Origin: Parahaliea mediterranea
GTDB taxonomy: Bacteria; Pseudomonadota; Gammaproteobacteria; Pseudomonadales; Halieaceae
Direction of reading: 5' to 3'
Assembly (NCBI RefSeq): GCF_003402235.1
Contig: NZ_QEWO01000002.1
Span: 496,001-560,000, forward strand
DNA: 64,000 bases
Shown piece after piece: positions 9,146 through 16,491 of this stretch. Below the pieces are notes generated by a model. It saw only the letters and a program-made list of their open reading frames with translations. It did no database searches and was not told the origin of the DNA. Position 1 is the first letter of the stretch, and each line of letters opens with the position of its first letter. A program made the position numbers and the translations under genes.

Positions 9146-9587
9146 TGGCAGTGACCGCCATTGCCCGCCAGGTGTCCTCGTACCAGCGCCGCCGCACCCG
9201 CCCGATCAGGTAGGCGAGCAGGCCGACCAGCAGGCCGATAACGGTGGTATCGAAGGCCACCGTCAGGGCGGTGGCGAGGATGTCGAGATTGCCCGAGCCC
9301 AAGGCCGACAGGCCCGGCCCCAGGGGTATCAGGGTGCCCATCAGGCCGAGGATCGGGCCGCTGCGCGCCAGCAGATCGGCCCGCTCCAGGCGGCGCTGGG
9401 CGTAGCGTTCAAAGTGGTCGACCTCGCCGCGCCGCAGCAACACCAGGGTCAGGCTGCGCTCTGCAATGGCCATGCCCAGTTCCCACAAGGTGAGCAACAG
9501 GGCCAGCCCCAGCCCGGCAATCACCGGGTAGAGGAGCCAGCCCACCACCTGGTGCAGAATGCCGAGGGTAAAACCGTGGATGATCAT
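9135..9587 (-). CDS. MotA/TolQ/ExbB-like proton-channel protein
   Basis: 150 residues with three predicted membrane helices: 'VVGWLLYPVIAGLGLALLLTLWELG', 'GPILGLMGTLIPLGPGL' and 'TVAFDTTVIGLLVGLLAYLIG'. The last two show the family pattern of small residues in 'GLMGTLIPLGPGLSALGSGN' and the 'A.DTTVIGL' helix. It begins 18 nt after the CobN-like stop and overlaps the DUF2149 start. This is not the TonB-system ExbB by context; with DUF2149 it makes a two-gene motor attached to the CobN-like protein. Confidence 0.82.
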   Translation of the reverse strand: MIIHGFTLGILHQVVGWLLYPVIAGLGLALLLTLWELGMAIAERSLTLVLLRRGEVDHFERYAQRRLERADLLARSGPILGLMGTLIPLGPGLSALGSGNLDILATALTVAFDTTVIGLLVGLLAYLIGRVRRRWYEDTWRAMAVTANGE

Positions 9588-9605
9588 GTCGGTGCTTCCC
9601 CTTCT

Positions 9606-12600
9606 TTAACTGGATTTCGGGCTGGCATGGCGCAGGGCGCGGTAGAAGCCCGCGGCAACAACCAGCAGCAGCGCCGCCAGCAATAGCCAGCGCCAGCTCG
9701 GCGACTCTGTTGCCTGGCTGGTTTCGCTGGGCACCGGGTCGGTCGCGGCCCGCTCATCGGCCGGCTCCGCCTTTTCCAGTTCGATTTCCGTCAGGCGATG
9801 GATCTCCTGCGCCGCTTCCGGGTCGGCCTTGGCGCGCTCAACGACTTGCTCCAGGGCCTGCCAATCCTCGGCACTCAGGTGCTGCTTCAACCAGGGCAGC
9901 ATGGGGTGATCCGGCGTAGTGTGGCCGCTGCCCGGCAAACCGTTGGCGCTGACCAGTGCGGCAAATTCCCCGGCCAGTTGCGCGGTGGTGGCCGCGTCCG
10001 CCTGCCAGAAGCCCTTGTGAATGGCCACCAGCATGATGGCCAGCATGTTGCTCTTCACATGGACGTTGTGGCCCTTTTCCAGGAAGGTGTCGAGTTGCAG
10101 ATCGTAGCGGTCATCCACGTAAACCTCCTTCACCTCCTGCCAGGCCCAGTCGCCCACCAGGGTCGGATTGGTCACCTGCCAGCCCCACAGGTATTCCAGG
10201 AATTCGCTGCCCATGGTGCGCGCGCCGGCGTAGCCGTGCTCCATCAGGCCCTGCAGCCACTCGGGGTTGAGGAAGCGGCCGCGCAGTTCCTGGCGGAGGG
10301 CCACCGCCAGCGGTTCGGCGGACACTCGCTCCGGGTTGGCGTGGTTGAGCACAAAGTTATTGGGCGCGTTGCCGGTGAGGGTTTCCACCGCCAGACTGAG
10401 GCCGCCGAGGTAATCGAAGGCGTCGTTGTTGTCGATCAGGCCGTAGAGGTTGCTGGAACGGCCGAACCAGGTGTTCTCTACGTCTGCCAGCACGCTGCGG
10501 AAAGCGGCCTGGGCCGGCGCGCCGAAGACGCTACCGCCCTCTTTACCACGGCCATCTCCGCCACGGCCATAGCTGTGGCCCAGGCGACGCATATAGACAT
10601 CCGCCAGTTCCGCCCGTTGCTCCCAGGCGCCGGAGCGCTCCACCAGGCGGTTAACCCCGGCCCCGTAACTGCCCGGCGCATCACCGAACACCCGCAGGCT
10701 GGCCAGCGCGCCTGCATCCGCTTCCGAGTGACCGGCGGCCAGCAGGACCCGGGCCTGCTTCACCCAGTGGGCCGCCACCTGGTTCTGTTCCAGACTTTCG
10801 CTGCCGCCCATCGCGGCACCGCTGCCCTCCTCGCTTTGCAATGGCTGCAGCGCCTGGGCCAGGGCCAGCGTCAGGGCTGGATAATCTCTGCGAATCGTGT
10901 CGGCACTGGCGTCCAGAGCCATCAGCACGGCCTCATCCAACAATGCCATCTGCAGGCTGTAAAGATCGCGGAACAGGCCGGAGGTAGTAAACACCATGTC
11001 GCGGCGCACCTCGCCCTCAGCGAGTTCGCGACGCTGCAGTCCCTTCACCAGGCCGCGGCTGTTCCACACTGGCGCCAGGCCCAGCATGTCCAGGCCAAAG
11101 GCAATCATTACCCCCTCGTCGCGCACCACGTCCGAGGCCCACAGCACCATCGCCTCGCGTTTTTCGGGGTTCATGGCAGTATCGGCCCGCGCATTCACCG
11201 CCATCTCCCGCCCCAGCTCCCAGGCCACCGGGCTGGGAATCAGGCTGTTGTCCAGGGCGAAGAAATTGCGACCAGTGGGCAGGCTTTCGGGGCTGCGAAT
11301 CGGGTCGTTGCCCGGTCCCGGCGCGATGAAGCCACCGTCGAGACCACGCAGCAGGGCATCGATTTCCACATCCGGCGAGGCCTGCAATAACTGCTGCCAG
11401 GCGCTGCGCTCGCTGTCACTTTCCGGCGCCATGGAGTCGAGCATCATGCCGATGGCATCGCTGCTCCAGTCCCGTCCCAGTACATGCAGGCCAAGCGGCA
11501 TGAAACGCTCCTGCAGGTCAGTCAGGTAGTGGCCCACCTCGTGCACCAGCATGTCGTCGTCAACCTCATCGAAGCTGATGCCCATCACTGCCAACTCGGC
11601 CGACATGGCCTCGGCCAGTTCGTCCTTGAGTTCCAGCGCGTCCACCTTGTCGCGAATCTGCTTCACCAGGCGATTTTCCAGTGCGACATTATCGGTGCCG
11701 TGGCTGGCCTCGAAGCTCTCGATCAGCTGGCGCAGTTGCAGCAGGTCGTCGTAGAGGGGGGTGTGCTCCAGCGGCGGTGTGAGGTGATCCACCATCACCG
11801 CCAGCCCGCGGCGCTTGGCCTGGATGCCCTCGCCCACCCCGTCGACGATGTAGGGGTAGATGCCCGGGACATCGCTGGCGATGATGCGCGAGTAGTCGTC
11901 TTCCGCCAGGCCCACCGAGCGCCGGGGCAGGAATTCATAGGTGGAATGGCGGCCAAGGTGGACGAAGGCGTCCGCCCGGAAGGTATCGCGCAGGTAGTGA
12001 TAGAAGGCCAGGTACTGGTGGGGCGGCGGGAAGGCGAGGTTAGCGTGCAGCAATTCCTCGTTGATTTCCCAGCCCCGTGGCGGCTGCGGGCCGATGAACA
12101 CATTGCCGAATTGAATACCGGGCAGCAACAGCTCACCCTGGTAGGTCATCACCTTGCCCGGCGCCTCGCCCCAGCCACCCAGGCCTTCGATGCCGGTGTT
12201 CTGCAGCGCATCGATCCGGGTCAGCGCCTGCTCCCAGCAGGGGGCGGCGGTCTTTTCGATGGTCTGGTCGTAGCAGTGTTCAAGTTGCTCCAGCAATGCC
12301 ACTGCCCGGTCGCGGGCCGGATGGTCCACGCCTTCCAACAGGTGGTGCATCTCCTCAACGGTGTGGTGCAGGGCATCTTCCGCCAGCCCTGTTTCGCCCG
12401 CCTCCACCGCTGAGCGCAACTGCTCGTGCAGCAGACCGAAGGGGCCGCTGACCATCTCGCGCTGCACACTGGCAGGCAGGCCGGCGAACCACTGGCGATA
12501 ATCCTCGGCGGACATGTGCTGGATGCGCGGGCTCATGCTTTCCAGGGCAGCGGCATCATTGGGCAGGTTGACGCCGCGCTCCTGCATCATGTCCAGCAGG

Positions 12601-13994
12601 GCCTCCTGCGAAGCCGGCAACTCACCGGTATCGTAACCCTCGGCCTTGAGCCGATTGAGTATCTGCCACAGCGAAGCCGGTACATCCAGGTTATCGGCGC
12701 CGATATTGTGACGCCCGGGCGGGTGGTTGTAGTAGACGATGGCGATACGTTTCTCATTGTTCGGCAGGGCCTGCAGGCGCTGCCAGCGCGCCACACGAGA
12801 CAGCAGCGTGGTCACGCCCTCCGCTACGCCGGTCACCGGCTGAATGCGAATCCCGGTGAGCGGGTCATCGGTCTCGTCCCCGGCCGCAGCGATCACCAGC
12901 GGTTGGCTGGCGCCCTGCAGCTCCGGCATGGCCACCTGGTAGTACACTTTGTCGTGGGCCAGGCCGTCCGAGGACAGTTGGCGCTGCAGTGGCGTGCGAT
13001 CGCGTAGCTTGATGGCCTTGAGCACCGGCACATTCAGAGACTCGAAGGCAGCGCTCACCTGCTCACGTCCCTCGCCGCCCCCGATCACAAAGTCCTGCAA
13101 CATCACTACCGCACTGAGCTGGGCTTTGAGCGGTTTGAGCGCGTCAACCGCTGCGACGCCCGCCTCGCCCCAGTAGGCCAACCCGATCAGGCAGTGTTGC
13201 TGGATATGCGACTCGGCCCGCTGGCACAGATCGCGCAGCAGAGCATTGTCGGCCGGGCGATCGCCGCCGGCGTGATCCAGTACAACCAGCAGGGGCTTGT
13301 CAGGGGGGATATTGGGCATATCCGTACTAAACTCCCCTCGATACTGCCAGCGCAGACGTGGCACGGGCATTGGCTGCGGCGCGTCGATATCCGCACCGAG
13401 AAAACTGAAACCCCAGGCAAACAGTCCAGCCATGTTGGCGCTGCCGCCGGCCTGCCAGTAGCGGCGAGCGCTGAGCCATTCCACCTGGGCCGGGTAACGC
13501 TGCTGTAACTGCGCCAGTTCGGCATTGAAGTCGGCGCTGTGGTCCATGGCCGAGAGCTCCCGCAGTAGTTCATCACTGTCGAACACCGGGTTTGAACGCA
13601 CCTGGCTGAGGCGAATCAGGCGATGGTCGCTGTTGAACAGCAGACGCGGCGTAGAACTCGCAAGAAAACGGGGTTCCAACTCGGCAACACTGGCGCCGAA
13701 CAGCCCCGCACCCAACAACAGATCGCTGTCGTCTATCAACGCCTGCTGCTGCAACGGAGTCATTTCCCACAACTGCACATCACTGCGCGCCACAATACGA
13801 TAGCCGGGGTACTTCGCGTTGAATTGGCGCGCCGCCTCAGCAATGGTTTCAGCGTTGCGCTGGGAGGTCAGCATGAGCAGCTGCAGGGCATCGGCGGGCG
13901 CTGCCGCCTGTACAGCCGCCAGGGGCGTAATCATCAGTACCCACAGGCTCACCAGCCAGGCCGGTAGACGGGGGATGGAAGGAGTCATTGCCAT
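9606..13994 (-). CDS. membrane-anchored, exported CobN-like chelatase (HmuS-like)
   Basis: 1462 residues. Unlike cytoplasmic CobN it starts with a signal peptide (LVSLWVLMITPLAAVQA) and ends with a transmembrane helix ('WRWLLLAALLLVVAAGFY') plus a short basic tail, so the body should sit in the periplasm on the inner membrane. CobN landmarks are present: 'HLGRHSTYEFLPRRSVGL' around residue 680, then 'DVPGIYPYIVDGVGEG..AKRR', and 'GNDPIRSPESLPTGRNF'. CobN inserts cobalt into corrins. The CobN-like HmuS of Bacteroidetes haem loci is reported to remove metal from porphyrin. The start is ATG 13994, eight bases after AGGAG and overlapping the PepSY stop. The B12 riboswitch on the operon points to corrinoid or cobalt chemistry. 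CobS/CobT-type ATPases are absent here. Confidence 0.88.
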   Translation of the reverse strand: MAMTPSIPRLPAWLVSLWVLMITPLAAVQAAAPADALQLLMLTSQRNAETIAEAARQFNAKYPGYRIVARSDVQLWEMTPLQQQALIDDSDLLLGAGLFGASVAELEPRFLASSTPRLLFNSDHRLIRLSQVRSNPVFDSDELLRELSAMDHSADFNAELAQLQQRYPAQVEWLSARRYWQAGGSANMAGLFAWGFSFLGADIDAPQPMPVPRLRWQYRGEFSTDMPNIPPDKPLLVVLDHAGGDRPADNALLRDLCQRAESHIQQHCLIGLAYWGEAGVAAVDALKPLKAQLSAVVMLQDFVIGGGEGREQVSAAFESLNVPVLKAIKLRDRTPLQRQLSSDGLAHDKVYYQVAMPELQGASQPLVIAAAGDETDDPLTGIRIQPVTGVAEGVTTLLSRVARWQRLQALPNNEKRIAIVYYNHPPGRHNIGADNLDVPASLWQILNRLKAEGYDTGELPASQEALLDMMQERGVNLPNDAAALESMSPRIQHMSAEDYRQWFAGLPASVQREMVSGPFGLLHEQLRSAVEAGETGLAEDALHHTVEEMHHLLEGVDHPARDRAVALLEQLEHCYDQTIEKTAAPCWEQALTRIDALQNTGIEGLGGWGEAPGKVMTYQGELLLPGIQFGNVFIGPQPPRGWEINEELLHANLAFPPPHQYLAFYHYLRDTFRADAFVHLGRHSTYEFLPRRSVGLAEDDYSRIIASDVPGIYPYIVDGVGEGIQAKRRGLAVMVDHLTPPLEHTPLYDDLLQLRQLIESFEASHGTDNVALENRLVKQIRDKVDALELKDELAEAMSAELAVMGISFDEVDDDMLVHEVGHYLTDLQERFMPLGLHVLGRDWSSDAIGMMLDSMAPESDSERSAWQQLLQASPDVEIDALLRGLDGGFIAPGPGNDPIRSPESLPTGRNFFALDNSLIPSPVAWELGREMAVNARADTAMNPEKREAMVLWASDVVRDEGVMIAFGLDMLGLAPVWNSRGLVKGLQRRELAEGEVRRDMVFTTSGLFRDLYSLQMALLDEAVLMALDASADTIRRDYPALTLALAQALQPLQSEEGSGAAMGGSESLEQNQVAAHWVKQARVLLAAGHSEADAGALASLRVFGDAPGSYGAGVNRLVERSGAWEQRAELADVYMRRLGHSYGRGGDGRGKEGGSVFGAPAQAAFRSVLADVENTWFGRSSNLYGLIDNNDAFDYLGGLSLAVETLTGNAPNNFVLNHANPERVSAEPLAVALRQELRGRFLNPEWLQGLMEHGYAGARTMGSEFLEYLWGWQVTNPTLVGDWAWQEVKEVYVDDRYDLQLDTFLEKGHNVHVKSNMLAIMLVAIHKGFWQADAATTAQLAGEFAALVSANGLPGSGHTTPDHPMLPWLKQHLSAEDWQALEQVVERAKADPEAAQEIHRLTEIELEKAEPADERAATDPVPSETSQATESPSWRWLLLAALLLVVAAGFYRALRHASPKSS

Positions 13995-15562
13995 GACGGT
14001 TTCTCCTGGCGAACGGTCAGTGTCGGGTGGGTGGCGCGGGTGGAGTTGGCAGGCAAACGGGCGCTGCCACCGGCACGGCGCGGGTTCCTGCGCTTTGGCT
14101 TTGGCTTCAGCCGCCGCCAGGCGATAATCACCGAGGTCAGCGACAGCACCAGGCCGGCGATGCTGAGGGTGATAACCACCACATCCCACAATGGCCTGCG
14201 ATTGATGAGGAACTGAAAATCGAGGCTGTGCAGGCCATTGTAGATCCAGCGCTCCAGCCGCCCGGTAGCGGTCAAGCGATTGAGCAGTTCACCGGTGGCG
14301 AGGTCGATGTGAAACCAGCTTTGCGCCGGATCGTCAAAGCGCGCCCGCAACACGGGCAAGGGGCGCCAGTCGTCGTGGTGGGCGTAGTAGTAGCTGTCAT
14401 AGCGCGCAAGGGTATCGATGGCGCTGACCGCATGGCCGGCCATCGCCTGCTGGATTTGCGCCAGGGCCGGGCCAGCCCAGTCCGCGGGCGCAGTGACGGC
14501 CGCGCGATGAACGTCGCCTGATACGGTATACAGGTGCGGCTGCCCCGCCAGCCAGTGCCATACCACCTCGCGGCTGTCTGGTCGGGCGGCGATCACCCGG
14601 CGCAAAGCCGCCACGTCGGTGCTGCCATCCAATGCCGTTGCCGGCGGCGGAACCTGCCGGTAAAGCGCGCGCTGCTCGCCATAGGGCAGGTCGTCGTCGA
14701 AGATACCCCAAGGGCCCATCGACATGAGGCCGCTGAACAGAAAGGTGGTGAGCGGCAGGAGAAAACACAAGCCCATCAGGTGGTGCAGCTTCAGTGCACC
14801 GCGGTAGGGGGTGACATCGCGCCCCCGATAGCGCTTGCGCAATCGCAGGCGCATCACACCAACAACGGCACCGGTGATGATCGACACCAGCCCGGCCAGC
14901 GAAACCACTACCACCAACCAGTACCAGAGACTCCCGTGGCGGCGCAGTTGCAGGGGGTACAGCCAGTGCAGGTTGGCGCCCAACCAGTTCCAGGCTCGCT
15001 CGCTGGCACTGGTGTCGCGCACGACCTCACCTGTGCGGGAGGAAACGTAAAGCTCGGTACCGGCGGCGTCGTGCAGTGCAACCCTGTGCAGGGGGCGGTG
15101 GCGATGCAGTTCGCTGGACACGGACCACTGGTCCACATCAATCCGGTCGCGATAGTCCGGGCCGCCCTCACCGGCAAGGCCAAGGGTATCTGCATACACG
15201 GCGGCGGCGCGCAGTGCATCCGCTTCACCAAACGCGGCAAAGCGCTCTCCGGTATCGGCAAACAAGCCAAACGTCACGCGTTCTGCCGTCTGCAGCAGGT
15301 AGGCCGGGCGCCCGGTAACGCTACTCAGGCGAAGGCCGTCGATACGCGCAGTATCATCAAGCTGCGCCAACAGGGCCTGAGGGCCAAAACGCAGGGACTG
15401 TGCCTGCAGTGCCGGCAAAGCCGCCAGTCGCTCGTCGACACCCAGCCGAGGGAAGCCGACATACATCATCACCACGCCGGAAAAAAACCACATGGCAAAC
15501 AGCAGGCACATGCCCACGCCAAACCAGCGGTGCAACAGGTACAACCAGCGGCGCCAGCTCAT
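13985..15562 (-). CDS. PepSY-associated transmembrane protein
   Basis: 525 residues. Helix 1 holds 'LLHRWFGVGMCLLFAMWFF', the usual H-R-W/F-x-G opening of the PepSY_TM family. Further helices lie near 207-230 ('WYWLVVVVSLAGL'), 255-280 ('HHLMGLCFLLP') and 460-485 ('DVVVITLSIAGLVLS'). Two periplasmic regions lie between them. Such proteins accompany siderophore, haem and B12 uptake and some act as periplasmic or membrane reductases (FpvG/PiuB type). Histidines in the helices could bind haem. Its stop overlaps the CobN-like start and its ATG overlaps the stop of a 23-codon ORF (ATGA). A reductive step on the corrinoid before chelatase action is plausible but inferred. Confidence 0.85.
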   Translation of the reverse strand: MSWRRWLYLLHRWFGVGMCLLFAMWFFSGVVMMYVGFPRLGVDERLAALPALQAQSLRFGPQALLAQLDDTARIDGLRLSSVTGRPAYLLQTAERVTFGLFADTGERFAAFGEADALRAAAVYADTLGLAGEGGPDYRDRIDVDQWSVSSELHRHRPLHRVALHDAAGTELYVSSRTGEVVRDTSASERAWNWLGANLHWLYPLQLRRHGSLWYWLVVVVSLAGLVSIITGAVVGVMRLRLRKRYRGRDVTPYRGALKLHHLMGLCFLLPLTTFLFSGLMSMGPWGIFDDDLPYGEQRALYRQVPPPATALDGSTDVAALRRVIAARPDSREVVWHWLAGQPHLYTVSGDVHRAAVTAPADWAGPALAQIQQAMAGHAVSAIDTLARYDSYYYAHHDDWRPLPVLRARFDDPAQSWFHIDLATGELLNRLTATGRLERWIYNGLHSLDFQFLINRRPLWDVVVITLSIAGLVLSLTSVIIAWRRLKPKPKRRNPRRAGGSARLPANSTRATHPTLTVRQEKPSWQ

Positions 15563-15630
15563 CGCGCAAGATCAACCGGTGTGCCAATACTGGCGGCTTG
15601 CAGCCTGTGTGGCTGCTGATAGAAAACCAT
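15559..15630 (-). CDS. 23-residue ORF coupled to the PepSY gene
   Basis: An ATG preceded by GGAGCGACC opens 23 codons (begins MVFYQQPHRL) ending in TGA, which shares ATGA with the PepSY start. The PepSY gene has no good Shine-Dalgarno of its own, so this leader ORF may feed ribosomes onto it. No domain is recognisable. It could be a leader peptide or a tiny conserved component of the CobN system. Confidence rests only on the RBS and the overlap. Confidence 0.45.
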   Translation of the reverse strand: MVFYQQPHRLQAASIGTPVDLAR

Positions 15631-15734
15631 GGTCGCTCCTCGAACACGCCTGTTGGCAGCGGGCAGAGGAGTAAGAACAGGCAGGCATTGGCCGGCGCTG
15701 GAAACAGCCGGCAAGAGTGAGCCACCTGCGCAAG

Positions 15735-15846
15735 GAAGCCCTCCGCTTCATCACTGCAGATCAAGATTGCGACGTAGGGGAGGCATCAGGAAACCCGCCA
15801 CGGGGTGGCCCGGCAGGTGTACCAGCGTGAAGCCCTCCGCTTCATC
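15735..15846 (-). repeat. pair of 18-bp direct repeats in the riboswitch leader
   Basis: GAAGCCCTCCGCTTCATC occurs exactly at 15735-15752 and at 15829-15846. The upstream copy (in the minus-strand transcript) lies inside the cobalamin aptamer region and the other follows it. Each copy can form a small GAAG/CTTC hairpin. A mutually exclusive pairing role is possible. Confidence 0.7.
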
Positions 15847-16050
15847 GTCACAGTCACTGCACGTGTGGCGAAAACGCCAGCAGGCCGGTTTCGGGCTTGG
15901 GATACCGTGTATCCACTTACCGTTGCGGGGGCAGCGGTGGTTTTGTCAGCGACGGCCTGTGGGCCAATGCCCTTGCCGTGACGCACCACACTTCCCGTTT
16001 ACCCTGCTCCAGCTGTTCCCGGCGAGGAACAACGAGCAGGCACCTGATGC
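15795..16050 (-). ncRNA. cobalamin riboswitch (leftward, PepSY-CobN operon)
   Basis: Read on the minus strand, the leader contains GGGAAGTGTGGTGC, then GCTGCCCCCGCAACGGTAA (an almost exact match to the conserved B12 core) and, after a variable arm, CTGGTACACCTGCC in place of the usual GGAGACCTGCC box. The order and spacing match the AdoCbl aptamer. The limits are approximate. It should reduce expression of the leader ORF, PepSY, CobN-like, ExbB-like and DUF2149 genes when cobalamin is plentiful. Confidence 0.88.
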
Positions 16051-16149
16051 AGGCGGGCGATTGTACTGGCGCGTAGGAAGAGGCGTCAATGCGAACACAC
16101 TGCAACTGCGAGTGCTGGACGGCAACAGGGCGTTCCGATATTCTCCCGC

Positions 16150-16345
16150 GCTGCTGGTGGCGCGGCTGGTCATGTTTTTTCCAGTCGCCTGAAAAGGGAA
16201 CCCGGTGCAATTCCGGGACTGACGCGCAGCGGTAATGGGGAACGAGATCGGCACCAAAGGCACTGTTCGCACGAACGGGAAGCCGCCGGTCGAGGCAGGT
16301 AACTTCGGTTTACCAGGCCCCTGAGTCCGAAGACCTGCCAGCAGA
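16150..16345 (+). ncRNA. cobalamin riboswitch (rightward, BtuB-like receptor)
   Basis: Contains AAAAGGGAACCCGGTGCAAT, then CGGGACTGACGCGCAGCGGTAA and AGTCCGAAGACCTGCC, in the order of the E. coli btuB riboswitch. It lies upstream of the receptor start at 16492 and about 100 bp from the oppositely oriented riboswitch. The limits are approximate. Confidence 0.93.
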
Positions 16346-16448
16346 CACGGCTTATGTCCTCGCGAATCAGGATACCAGCACCGGTTTTGTACAACCCGCT
16401 TCTGCGCTCGCAGAGACCGGGTGTTGTGCGCATTTCCGAGTGTGGCGT

Positions 16449-16473
16449 TTCGCGGGGGCTGCCCCAACGCGAA
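16449..16473 (+). promoter_or_regulatory. hairpin in front of the btuB ribosome-binding site
   Basis: An outer stem TTCGCG/CGCGAA encloses GGGG CTG CCCC and ends a few bases before the AAGGAG that serves the ATG at 16492. It is a likely part of the riboswitch expression platform controlling translation. Confidence 0.5.
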
Positions 16474-16491
16474 CCCCTGAAGGAGAGTGTC

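Noticed and set aside
9798-11390. 530-codon plus-strand frame inside the CobN-like gene
   Set aside because: It is antisense to a recognisable CobN-like sequence and has no start signal or family.
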